The translations under genes and the position numbers were made by a program. A DNA stretch of 64,000 bases, from the NCBI GenBank assembly GCA_043775925.1, contig JAYVRW010000170.1, positions 8,243 to 72,242 of the forward strand. The letters run 5' to 3'. Each line of letters opens with the position of its first letter. Within the stretch, counting starts at the first letter, position 1. Below, piece by piece: positions 51,798 through 59,882 of the stretch. The DNA is from JAFDVL01 sp043775925. GTDB taxonomy: Bacteria > Acidobacteriota > Blastocatellia > RBC074. The notes beneath the pieces are model-generated. The model saw only the letters and a list, made by a program, of their open reading frames with translations, made no database searches and was not told where the DNA came from.

Positions 51798-54269
51798 ATG
51801 TCGTTTAATAAAGCCAAAGCATTAAAAGCCGCCTCTAAGTATGTCCAGCAGGGCAAGTACCAATCTGCGATTGAGGAGTATCGCCAGATTGCTGAAGCCG
51901 ACCCTTCAGACGTTACAACTTTAAACACTCTGGGTGATTTGTATGTCAAGGTCGGGCAAACCAGTGAAGCGATTCATAGCTTCATGCACATTGCTGATCA
52001 TTATCGCAATAGCGGATTTTACTTAAAAGCCATCGCCATGCTCAAAAAAGTGAGCAAGGTGGCACCAAATAACATAGAAGTTTCTTTGTTACTGGCAGGA
52101 TTGTATGCGCAACAGAAGTTAATAGTTGATGCGCGTCACCAGTATTTGAGTGTTGCCGAATATTATGTCCGCGAAGGTAATTCGCAGGAAGCCTTGCACA
52201 TTTATCAAAAGATTGCTGATCTTGATCCTGAAAATACAGCTATTCATATCAAATTAGCTGAAGCCTATCAACGCGAAAATCAGCTCGACAAATCGTATGA
52301 TGCCTTCGTTGTGGCGGCAGGTGAATTACGCCGCCAGAACAAGGAAGGCGAAGCGCTGCAAACTTATTTGCGTGCTATCAAGGTCAATCCAAGAGGTCAG
52401 GCTGCTTTATCCTCATCTATCAATATTTATTTGCAGAGTAATCGTCATGCCGAAGCCGTCCAGATGTTGGAAGAGCTTCTGGCAGAGCGTCCAAACGATG
52501 CTGAAACGTTGACCTTGCTGTCGCGTGTGCATCAGTCTGCGCACAATCTGGAAGCGGCAGAAGAAGCGGTCAATAAAATGTTGGAGTGTGCGCCTTCGCG
52601 TTATCAATACGCTGCTGATTTGATTTTAGCATTTGTCCGACGCGAAGATGTGAATGGTGCGCTCCGCGTGTATGATCGGTCAATTGAGATTTTTTGCGAA
52701 TATCGTGAAGAAGAGAAAGCCGCGAATTTGTTGCGCGAAATTTTGGCTTTGGAGCCACAACATCTCAGTACCTTGACACGCTTATCGGTTGTGTATGAGC
52801 GTTCGCATGACGATCACTTATTGATTGAGACGTTGAATTTGCTGGCTGATGCGGCGATTCAAAAAGGTCATAAACCTGAAGCCATCAATGCGCTCAAACA
52901 ATTATTACAATTGGAACCGGATGAAATTCGGCATCGTCGTCGTCTGCGTGATCTGGAAGGGAATTCAGATGACAACGATCTGAACGAGCTTAGCTCGAAC
53001 AAAGCCGTAGCCGAGACCGAGTTCTGGCCTCAAGGCGAAGATGAGGCGCCACCAACTTCTTTTGACAACGCTGGAACGGAAAGCGATTGGGGAGTCTGGG
53101 GAAATAGCGCTACCAATAATGTAGCAAGTAATAGCCCGCAGGAATTTGTCAGTTTCGATGAATCTCCATCTTCCATTGAAATTCAGCGCCCGCAATCCGG
53201 GGTCGCACCATTGGTGTCAGAATTCGATGCAATGCCCGCTGACACTTCGGCTTTGAAGCTTAAAGATGAGCTTGAGAGCGTCGAGTTTTATCTCAGTCAG
53301 GGAATGCTGGATGTCGCACGTTACACGCTTGAATCTCTGACCAGCCAATTCCCGGATTCAATCGAAGTTCAGGAAAAAACTGCCCAGCTCAATGCCGCAG
53401 AATCTGATGCCTCTTCGTTGCTTCTGCAACCGGAAGTGACTGTGCCTGTTGAGGATTCATTCCAGGCGTGGGAAACTGAGCCGTCTCCCGTTCAGACCTT
53501 CCAATCTCCTGCCTTACAAACAACCGAGCTGCTACTTCCTGTTAATCCCTCCGAGTGGGGAAAAAATATAGATATACTGGAAGGTAATACCAACCACCGG
53601 CAATCTCAAGCAGGGTTCGCTTCGGAGCAGGAAGGCTCAATCATTGTTTTATCATCGGAGTCTGAGCCGCCAAACCTCAGACCGCAGATGGCACCATTAG
53701 TATCAGCGGAGCCAGTTAATAACTGGGTCAGACCCCAGCCAACAGCACCCCTTCCAGCGTCTCAACAGGTGACGACGCCTCCTTCGGCTCTTGACCTGTT
53801 TGCTGGTGAGGAAATGGGGGAAATGCTTGATTTTCTTGATGAATTCAAGAATGAATCAGAGCAGGAAGAGATCGTTGAGGATTTCGAGACGCATTACAAT
53901 TTGGGCATGGCATATAAGGAAATGGACATGTTCGATGATGCGATTGAAGAATATCAGCAAGCCTTCAAGGCTGTGATGTCGAGTCCGATGAATCCAAGTT
54001 ATGTGGCGTGTTGCAGCATGTTGGGTTACTGTTTTTCACAAAAAGGCTTACCGCGCTTAGCTGTTGTCTGGTTGAAAAAAGGATTAGAGTCGCCAGGGCG
54101 TGAGGAGCAGGTTTATCAAGCCTTACGCTATGATTTAGCCAAGGCTTATAAGGCTATGGGTGAACTACAGAACGCTTATGATGCCTTTGCTGAAGTCTAT
54201 GCGATGGATGTTCAGTATCGGAGTGTCAAAATCAGAATGCAGGAAGTTGCCCAACAGCTTGGAAAATAA
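51798..54269 (+). CDS. Large tetratricopeptide-repeat protein
   Basis: The 823-residue protein has no signal or membrane segment. TPR motifs run from about residue 3 to 385 (for example YVQQGKYQSAIEEYRQIAEADPSD, where the W/A/G/Y/P positions are clear when spaced over 34 residues). A low-complexity linker rich in Ser, Pro, Glu and Trp (about 390-690) follows, and two or three more TPRs end the protein (YNLGMAYKEMDMFDDAIEEY). Similar two-block TPR proteins occur in motility and pilus clusters, but no partner gene here identifies the role. Confidence 0.85.
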   Translation: MSFNKAKALKAASKYVQQGKYQSAIEEYRQIAEADPSDVTTLNTLGDLYVKVGQTSEAIHSFMHIADHYRNSGFYLKAIAMLKKVSKVAPNNIEVSLLLAGLYAQQKLIVDARHQYLSVAEYYVREGNSQEALHIYQKIADLDPENTAIHIKLAEAYQRENQLDKSYDAFVVAAGELRRQNKEGEALQTYLRAIKVNPRGQAALSSSINIYLQSNRHAEAVQMLEELLAERPNDAETLTLLSRVHQSAHNLEAAEEAVNKMLECAPSRYQYAADLILAFVRREDVNGALRVYDRSIEIFCEYREEEKAANLLREILALEPQHLSTLTRLSVVYERSHDDHLLIETLNLLADAAIQKGHKPEAINALKQLLQLEPDEIRHRRRLRDLEGNSDDNDLNELSSNKAVAETEFWPQGEDEAPPTSFDNAGTESDWGVWGNSATNNVASNSPQEFVSFDESPSSIEIQRPQSGVAPLVSEFDAMPADTSALKLKDELESVEFYLSQGMLDVARYTLESLTSQFPDSIEVQEKTAQLNAAESDASSLLLQPEVTVPVEDSFQAWETEPSPVQTFQSPALQTTELLLPVNPSEWGKNIDILEGNTNHRQSQAGFASEQEGSIIVLSSESEPPNLRPQMAPLVSAEPVNNWVRPQPTAPLPASQQVTTPPSALDLFAGEEMGEMLDFLDEFKNESEQEEIVEDFETHYNLGMAYKEMDMFDDAIEEYQQAFKAVMSSPMNPSYVACCSMLGYCFSQKGLPRLAVVWLKKGLESPGREEQVYQALRYDLAKAYKAMGELQNAYDAFAEVYAMDVQYRSVKIRMQEVAQQLGK

Positions 54270-54272
54270 AAA

Positions 54273-54293
54273 GGAGCAGAAATTTTCTGCTCC
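54273..54293 (-). terminator. Terminator of the DUF4097-like gene
   Basis: GGAGCAGAAA and TTTCTGCTCC form a 10-bp stem with a single-base loop. On the minus strand it is followed by TTTTTATTTTCC, a good T-run. On the plus strand it lies three bases after the TPR stop but has no T-run, so it may act weakly there too. Confidence 0.65.
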
Positions 54294-54320
54294 GCAAAAA
54301 GTGTTAATTTTTTTCGCGTC

Positions 54321-55028
54321 TTATTTTTTCTTAACGCGGATGCTTCCTTCCTGAGTCCATAAAGTTACTTTCGCACCACTTGATCCAACAAATCCATTAA
54401 CAAATTGTGTAGTTTGCTTCTGCACGGTGAGCTGAAAATCTGCTGGATTGATTTCAATGCCACCACGGACTGAAGTTGCTTCTAAAATGAATTTCGCTCC
54501 AGCAGGTAAGAGTGTGTCAACCCGCCCGGAAAAAGATTTTAAGAAATAACTGCCGCTCGGTGAAACATCACCATCATAGCTGACATTACCGCTCATGCTA
54601 CGCGCCTCGACCTTGGCGCTATGAATTCCCGTGAGCTGAATACCACCTTCAGTCGTGCTGGCAACGATGGCACCACGCACCCCCTTCACGATGACACTAC
54701 ATTTTAAGCAAACGACATTGATCGAAGTACTGGAAGGAACTCCAATCGTTAATTCTACAGGAGAATCGTCCGTTACTTCGACTCTAACTTTGCCTTGCTG
54801 CTCAGCTTGTGAGGCTTTCACCGTAGCCTGACTTTTGTGTGCCGTCACCTGAATCAAATTTCCTTCAAATGGTACAACAGTCACAGAGCCTGATTTCGTG
54901 ACGACATCCAATGATCCCGAATCAGGGATAACCTTGAAAGATTTATTGAAATCCTGTGCGCGGGTAGTGAAACTCACAGTGGCGACAAGCAAGGCAATAA
55001 CAAGTTTAGTAGAAAGTGAAAGACGCAT
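54321..55028 (-). CDS. Exported DUF4097-like beta-solenoid protein
   Basis: The 235-residue protein begins with a signal peptide (LSTKLVIALLVATVSFTTRAQ). Repeating short beta strands follow (SGSLDVVTKSGSVTVVP, EGGIQLTGIHSAKVEARSMSGNV), like the DUF4097 putative adhesin repeat family. It starts at ATG 55028, seven bases after the anti-sigma stop, and so is in the same operon as the sigma and anti-sigma genes. A cell-surface or periplasmic target of that sigma factor is a fair inference. The longer frame starting at 55052 overlaps the anti-sigma gene. Confidence 0.75.
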   Translation of the reverse strand: MRLSLSTKLVIALLVATVSFTTRAQDFNKSFKVIPDSGSLDVVTKSGSVTVVPFEGNLIQVTAHKSQATVKASQAEQQGKVRVEVTDDSPVELTIGVPSSTSINVVCLKCSVIVKGVRGAIVASTTEGGIQLTGIHSAKVEARSMSGNVSYDGDVSPSGSYFLKSFSGRVDTLLPAGAKFILEATSVRGGIEINPADFQLTVQKQTTQFVNGFVGSSGAKVTLWTQEGSIRVKKK

Positions 55029-55035
55029 AATCTCA

Positions 55036-55683
55036 CTATTTAAAATTTTCAAAATCTTCCATCAACTGGATTTTCTCTTTGTAAAGATCAAGCAAAAGTC
55101 GTTCCTGATCAGGATCATGTCTAATGGTCAAAACCTGACGCGCTTGTCCCATGGACTGGTCAATCTTATTGAGGTGATTTTGATAAGTCTCTCTTGTTTG
55201 AGGAGACCAGGTGGCAATACGTAGATTCAATTTTTCAGCTTTTTGTTTGACGATACCATCCCACTCTTGAGCAACATTAGCTTCTGCGCCCTTGACTGGA
55301 GAAGTCGAATTAGGCTGAATTGCCTTGTAGCTGACAAACGCAAAAAGTGAAAAAGCGAGTGCTCCGGCACCTGCCAGTTGTGGCAAATTAAAAGTAAAAG
55401 TTCTCTGGCTCCAACGCTTCAACCAACTGGATTTTTCAGCTTCAACTTTTCTGGCCGGAGTTGTTTCGATCTCAATTTCGTTTTGTATCCGCGCCCATAA
55501 GGCTCTTGAAGGCGTATGCAAAGGCAGCTCTTTAGCAGCTCCGCTGATGTTTGCCAAATCCAGTTTGAAGGCGTGACAGGGAGGGCATTGATTGAGATGT
55601 GACTCAATTGGTTCAGACTGGGTGGCAGCCAATGAACCGTCAATGTATTCAGATAGTGAATCAATCACACTGCGACATTCCAT
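55036..55683 (-). CDS. Anti-sigma factor with zinc-binding domain
   Basis: The 215-residue protein begins with the ZAS-type anti-sigma motif: Cys3 ... SEYIDGSL ... HLNQCPPC, giving the His-Cys-Cys zinc set. One membrane helix (about 102-122, LAGAGALAFSLFAFVSY) follows, then a periplasmic alpha-helical tail. The ECF sigma gene lies just upstream in the same operon, so its partner is that sigma factor. It should hold the sigma factor inactive until a periplasmic signal comes. Confidence 0.88.
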   Translation of the reverse strand: MECRSVIDSLSEYIDGSLAATQSEPIESHLNQCPPCHAFKLDLANISGAAKELPLHTPSRALWARIQNEIEIETTPARKVEAEKSSWLKRWSQRTFTFNLPQLAGAGALAFSLFAFVSYKAIQPNSTSPVKGAEANVAQEWDGIVKQKAEKLNLRIATWSPQTRETYQNHLNKIDQSMGQARQVLTIRHDPDQERLLLDLYKEKIQLMEDFENFK

Positions 55684-55797
55684 ATAAAATCCTCTCTCAA
55701 TTACACTTCATTGATGTCGGTGTATAAAAATTTAAGTTTAACACCAATCTATAAAAATCTGATTGGCGACGGGTTAATTGCGATAGTTAATAAATTA

Positions 55798-56421
55798 TCA
55801 ATTCTTTTTCGTTAGTAAGCCACGTAGCTTGAGGCGCGCCTTGTGCAGTTGCGACTTGGACGTTCCCACACTGCAACCGAGTATTTTTCCAACTTCTTCG
55901 TGTTCGTATCCCTCAACGTCGTGCAGAATAAAAACTGACCGATAGCCGGGCGGTAGTTGCGCGATAGCGTGGTCGAGCGCGATCCGATCTACGACGGGCA
56001 TCGCGTGTGGACGCTCAGTCCCGGCTTGAACGACATCCACCATTTCGCCTTCTTCAGTGGTGTGCTCAACTTTGACGCCCTTTTTGCGGAAGTGCATCAA
56101 AACCTGATTGACCGTCAAACGGTGAAGCCAGGTAGTAAATTGCGATTCACCACGAAAGCTGCTTAGTTTGCGAAAGAGCTGAACGAATACTTCTTGTGAT
56201 AAATCTTCAGCTTCGGTGGCATTTGCCAACATCCGCAGACACAAGCTGTAAACGCGGCGATGGTGACGTTCGTAAAGAACCTCGAACGCTTCCATGTCTC
56301 CATTAGCGGCTGCCTGGGTCAGTGCAAAATCAGGCGCGAGAGTGTTTGTTGCTTGAGCCATTCCGTAAAATAGTTGCCCTTGAAAAGTTACGTTATTGGC
56401 TTTCATCGCTAAAACTGACAT
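55798..56421 (-). CDS. ECF RNA polymerase sigma factor
   Basis: The 207-residue protein is a group 4 sigma factor. Region 2 includes EAFEVLYERHHRRVYSLCLRM and EDLSQEVFVQLF, with GESQFTTWLHRLTVN. Region 4 has LPPGYRSVFILHDVEGYEHEE, then the helix-turn-helix GCSVGTSKSQLHKAR. The ATG 56421 with AAGG upstream is favoured over a TTG at 56439. The operon continues with its anti-sigma and a DUF4097-like protein. Its regulon is not visible. Confidence 0.92.
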   Translation of the reverse strand: MSVLAMKANNVTFQGQLFYGMAQATNTLAPDFALTQAAANGDMEAFEVLYERHHRRVYSLCLRMLANATEAEDLSQEVFVQLFRKLSSFRGESQFTTWLHRLTVNQVLMHFRKKGVKVEHTTEEGEMVDVVQAGTERPHAMPVVDRIALDHAIAQLPPGYRSVFILHDVEGYEHEEVGKILGCSVGTSKSQLHKARLKLRGLLTKKN

Positions 56422-56718
56422 ATCGAATTTTCCTTGCAAATTGCTGATACTCCAACTATTTCCAGCAACTAAACAAAACTCTTACGCCATTTGTGATGCA
56501 GCCAATCAAGAAGCGGTTGCTTCATTTGTCACAATTATTTGTTGCGACATTAATTTTGAAGCATATCATAGCCCACAGAGGCGAAAAGCCGCAATGTACA
56601 CTATTTGAAAAGTTCACGCGCTATTTTGTAAAAAACAGATTGTGCTTGATTCTGCTGTGTATAAACAGGTATTAATATCGGTTACTTCCAAGCAAAAAAC
56701 AGATAAGGAATCTATTTC

Positions 56719-57618
56719 ATGAAACGCAAGCTATTATTGGTGATGGTTGGCGCAGTGTTGGCAGTTAGCTGCGATAACTCGAAACCTGCTACGACAGAAA
56801 AAGCGAAACCATCAGTGGTGGCAACGACAGCGGCTTCAATCGCTGCTAAGACCGCAACGACTTACCGGGCTGAACTCACGACAATTCCAGCAGTGGTGAA
56901 GGCGAATGAAAACACGACGCTGACCTTGAACGTGAAAAATGCACAGGGCGAAGCGATTAAAGATTTACAGATCAACAATGAAAAGCCAATACACTTATTG
57001 GCTGTTTCCAAAGACCTGAGCGAGTTCTATCACCTTCACCCGGAACCGCAGCCCGACGGATCATTAGTGGTGAAGCATAAATTTCCCAATGGCGGAGATT
57101 ACAAATTATTTGCCGATTTCACTCTAGCTAATGCTGAGCCAACTGTCACCGTCTTAGATTTAAAAGTCAGCGGGAAAGAACGTAAAGCCGACCGCCTGGT
57201 CATTGATACTTTCTTCAGCAAAACAGTCGAAAATTTAAGCGTGGTAGTAGATGCCGGCAAAGAATTAAAGGCGGGCGAAGAGGCAGTTTTGACGTACAAA
57301 TTAACTGATGCGAAAAGCAATAAACCTGTCACCAACCTGCAAAAATATTTAGGTGAGGGCGCTCATTTTGTGATTGTTAGTGAAGACCTGAAAGAATTTG
57401 TTCACGCACATCCAATGAAAGCCGAACCTGTGGCGTCACCGACTCCCGCCGCGAAGCGATCAAAGGATGACATCCAGATCAAACCGTCAACTGACATCAT
57501 GGCGCACGTAGTTTTTCCCAAAGCCGGAGCCTATAAAATCTGGGCACAATTCCAACGTGCCGATAAGATTATCACTGTTCCATTTATCGTGACCGTTAGT
57601 GAGACGAAAGATAAATAA
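56719..57618 (+). CDS. Exported lipoprotein with two His-containing beta domains
   Basis: The 299-residue protein has a lipobox LAVSC (Cys18) and should be lipid-anchored. Two similar domains follow (about 50-155 and 160-295). Each holds a ...SKDLSEFYHLHPE or SEDLKEFVHAHPM segment, then a Phe/Tyr-rich strand (YKLFADF, YKIWAQF). The HLHP and HAHP motifs could bind a metal such as copper; FixH/YtkA-like domains have a similar shape. No family is assigned. It is divergent from the sigma operon. Confidence 0.7.
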   Translation: MKRKLLLVMVGAVLAVSCDNSKPATTEKAKPSVVATTAASIAAKTATTYRAELTTIPAVVKANENTTLTLNVKNAQGEAIKDLQINNEKPIHLLAVSKDLSEFYHLHPEPQPDGSLVVKHKFPNGGDYKLFADFTLANAEPTVTVLDLKVSGKERKADRLVIDTFFSKTVENLSVVVDAGKELKAGEEAVLTYKLTDAKSNKPVTNLQKYLGEGAHFVIVSEDLKEFVHAHPMKAEPVASPTPAAKRSKDDIQIKPSTDIMAHVVFPKAGAYKIWAQFQRADKIITVPFIVTVSETKDK

Positions 57619-57631
57619 CCACTAAAAAGTA

Positions 57632-57740
57632 GCATAAACTTTTAGTTTGTGCCGAGTGCAAATGCTTCTAATCTGTCGGGCATCAAGAGCTTTTGCCAGA
57701 AGATTGTCTGAAGAAATAAGCCCAAACTGAAAGTTTATGC
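57632..57740. repeat. Palindromic intergenic repeat, GCATAAACTTT family
   Basis: A 109-bp element between convergent genes has 18-bp terminal inverted repeats with one mismatch: GCATAAACTTTTAGTTTG (57632-57649) and CAAACTGAAAGTTTATGC (57723-57740). The interior has no coding sense. The structure is like a miniature palindromic element; no other copy was noticed in the window. It may also serve as a transcript end. Confidence 0.8.
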
Positions 57741-57751
57741 CACGTTGGAAA

Positions 57752-58681
57752 TCATTTCCTGCGGGCGTAAATCCTCATCACATCGCCAAGTTTCAAGCGA
57801 ATTGTAAAATCACTCAAGCCTAGTTTTTCACTAATTCCAGCCAGTATTCGTGCGGTTGGTTGGTGATACCGACCCAGCCGACTGATAAATAATCTGATGC
57901 TCATCGCTTTGCCAGCGGAATTCCGTCTGATAATTTCAAAGCCATTGTCATTAAAAATTTTCGTCAATGTTTTGGGCGTGAAAAAATATAAATGATCGGG
58001 GATGAATTGCCGCCAGCGTCTTCCAAGGATTTTGTACCACACGTTAGCAATATTTGGAGTCTCGACAATTAACCAACCATTCGGTTTTAAAATTCGATGA
58101 ATTTCGGCGAGCAATTTTGCCGGACTGGGGACGTGTTCGATGACGTGATACAGCGCAATACAATCAAATTTTTCAGCCGGAAAATTTGCTTCAAAAAGTG
58201 ATCCATTGAAGCAATCCAATTGGCGAGATTGAGCCACGGCGCAACTATTAAAATCGGCTTCAATGCCGTAAGTCTGAAACGCTGATTTAGCAACCATCAG
58301 AAATTCGCCCGTTGAGCTGCCGATTTCAAGCAGCGTTCCGGCTTGCAGGGAAGTGATTTCTTGCAACCCATCAAAGCGTTCATGCGCCGTGAGTTCACGC
58401 CATTTTTGTTCTGATTCTTCGACGTGAGGCTCGACTAAGTTTAGCTCCAAAGCCCGTGAAGCCAACCGTTCCATTTCAAGGTTAATAGGTTGGTTTTCTG
58501 CGATTTTTTCCGGTTGAGGTAGAATGACAAAATATAATCCGCAGCCTTCACAGCAAAATAAATCTCCATCCAAACGCGGCGTAGACAATACAAAATTATG
58601 CGCACCGGAGCCGCATAAATCACACGAAATTTGAGAAGTTGAGTTCAATGAAAAAGGTACGTCAGGTGTCTCGCCTGACAA
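57752..58681 (-). CDS. Class I SAM-dependent methyltransferase with N-terminal zinc ribbon
   Basis: The protein is up to 309 residues. An N-terminal CDLCGSG ... CCEGCGLYF pair (about 20-52) looks like a zinc ribbon. The methyltransferase domain has LLEIGSSTGEFLMVA, DCIALYHVIEHVPSP and LKPNGWLIVETPN. It is similar to methyltransferases that act on sugars or lipids of polysaccharides. The start is uncertain: the open frame begins TTG 58681 within a repeat, and no ATG lies before residue 90 or so. The next gene on this strand is a glycosyltransferase. Confidence 0.75.
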   Translation of the reverse strand: MSGETPDVPFSLNSTSQISCDLCGSGAHNFVLSTPRLDGDLFCCEGCGLYFVILPQPEKIAENQPINLEMERLASRALELNLVEPHVEESEQKWRELTAHERFDGLQEITSLQAGTLLEIGSSTGEFLMVAKSAFQTYGIEADFNSCAVAQSRQLDCFNGSLFEANFPAEKFDCIALYHVIEHVPSPAKLLAEIHRILKPNGWLIVETPNIANVWYKILGRRWRQFIPDHLYFFTPKTLTKIFNDNGFEIIRRNSAGKAMSIRLFISRLGRYHQPTARILAGISEKLGLSDFTIRLKLGDVMRIYARRK

Positions 58682-58710
58682 ATTCTGTACGAAGACAGGC
58701 GGGACGCCTG
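58662..58710. repeat. Palindromic CAGGCGTCCCGCCTG-type repeat
   Basis: Two units, CAGGTGTCTCGCCTG (58663-58677) and CAGGCGGGACGCCTG (58696-58710), are inverted copies that differ at two positions. They lie just before the glycosyltransferase stop and across the start of the methyltransferase frame, contributing the residues SGETPDV to it. Confidence 0.75.
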
Positions 58711-58712
58711 GC

Positions 58713-59825
58713 TTACTTGTTTTGATAAACTGCTAAAGTTTTGTGCGCCGCTTCACGCCAGCTAAAAATTTGCGCACGTTCAAGACCTGCTTCGCTTAAT
58801 CTTTTTTGCAAAGCCTCATCCGAACAAACCTGCAAAATCGCGTGTCCGATACTGTTTTCATCCAGCGCGTCTACCAGGATTCCCGCCTCGCCAACGACTT
58901 CGGGGAGGCTGGAATTATTGCTGGTAATCACCGGAGTTCCACACGCCATTGCCTCCAGCGGAGGTAGTCCGAAACCTTCAAAAAGTGAAGGATAAACCAA
59001 CGCCGTAGCTGAGCGATAGAGCGCAGGTAAATCCTTGTCTTTGGCATAGCCCGTGACGATTATATCTGCGGCAAATTCGTGATGTTGCACTTGCCGCATG
59101 ATTTCATTCGTCAGCCATAACTGACGCCCCACAATCACCAGTTGATGCTGAAAATCAGGATGATTTTTTCTGAGCGTTGTGTATGCACGCAGCAGGCGAA
59201 TTAAATTTTTTCGGGGTTGCAAACTTCCCAACGCTAATAAATATTCACGTGAAATTCCAAACTTTTTTTTGAGGGAAAGTGCTTCATCTGGTGAAGCGGG
59301 ATTTGGGCCAAAACTTTCATCACAGCCGTTGTGCGTCACAGTGACTTTTTCGGGAGCTACACGATACGTCTTGATAATGTCCTGCCGCGAAAATTCTGAG
59401 ACAGTCAGGATGTGTGCGGCGCGGCGCGTTGTGTTGCGAACCGTCAACTTTAATTGCATCCGTCCGCGTCGCGTGAAGGTTTCGGGATGATGTTCAAAAG
59501 CCAAATCATGAATCGTTGTCACGATGGGGGTCGGGCAAAATAATGGCGCGGTGAATTGCACGTGTAGCACGTCTACGGGGCGTCTGCGCAATTCAAAATC
59601 CAACGCGACAGGCACGCGAATCAATGGAGTCGGGGCTGGTAACAGCCGTACCGCAAAATTTGCAAAGCGATTTCGCCACTGCTCAGCAGCGTGGGCTTCA
59701 CAAAAATAAAGCGTGTATTGATTGGATTGATCTATTTCGGCGAGGGCTGAAATGAGGTTACGAATGTAGGTTTCGTTGCCACCCTGCTGAGCACCGATGG
59801 CATGTGCGTCAATTCCAATGTGCAT
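58713..59825 (-). CDS. Glycosyltransferase, GT4 family
   Basis: The 370-residue GT-B glycosyltransferase opens MHIGIDAHAIG and GGNETYIRNL, a common beginning for GT4 mannosyl- or rhamnosyl-type enzymes. The C-terminal half has LALGSLQPRKNLIRLLRAY, GYAKDKDLPALY and the donor-binding EAMACGTPVITSNNSSLPEV. The donor and acceptor are unknown. It pairs with the methyltransferase gene downstream, which suggests modification of a surface glycan. Confidence 0.85.
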   Translation of the reverse strand: MHIGIDAHAIGAQQGGNETYIRNLISALAEIDQSNQYTLYFCEAHAAEQWRNRFANFAVRLLPAPTPLIRVPVALDFELRRRPVDVLHVQFTAPLFCPTPIVTTIHDLAFEHHPETFTRRGRMQLKLTVRNTTRRAAHILTVSEFSRQDIIKTYRVAPEKVTVTHNGCDESFGPNPASPDEALSLKKKFGISREYLLALGSLQPRKNLIRLLRAYTTLRKNHPDFQHQLVIVGRQLWLTNEIMRQVQHHEFAADIIVTGYAKDKDLPALYRSATALVYPSLFEGFGLPPLEAMACGTPVITSNNSSLPEVVGEAGILVDALDENSIGHAILQVCSDEALQKRLSEAGLERAQIFSWREAAHKTLAVYQNK

Positions 59826-59828
59826 GAT

Positions 59829-59866
59829 AAAAAAATGGCGGAGAAACGTTGCCGCTCTCCGCCATT
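59829..59866 (-). terminator. Rho-independent terminator of the TIGR03437-type gene
   Basis: On the minus strand an 11-bp perfect stem AATGGCGGAGA / TCTCCGCCATT with an 11-nt loop is followed by a run of five T. It lies 17 bases after the stop codon of the gene at 59883-61712. Confidence 0.9.
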
Positions 59867-59882
59867 CAGAAGTAGGTTTTTC

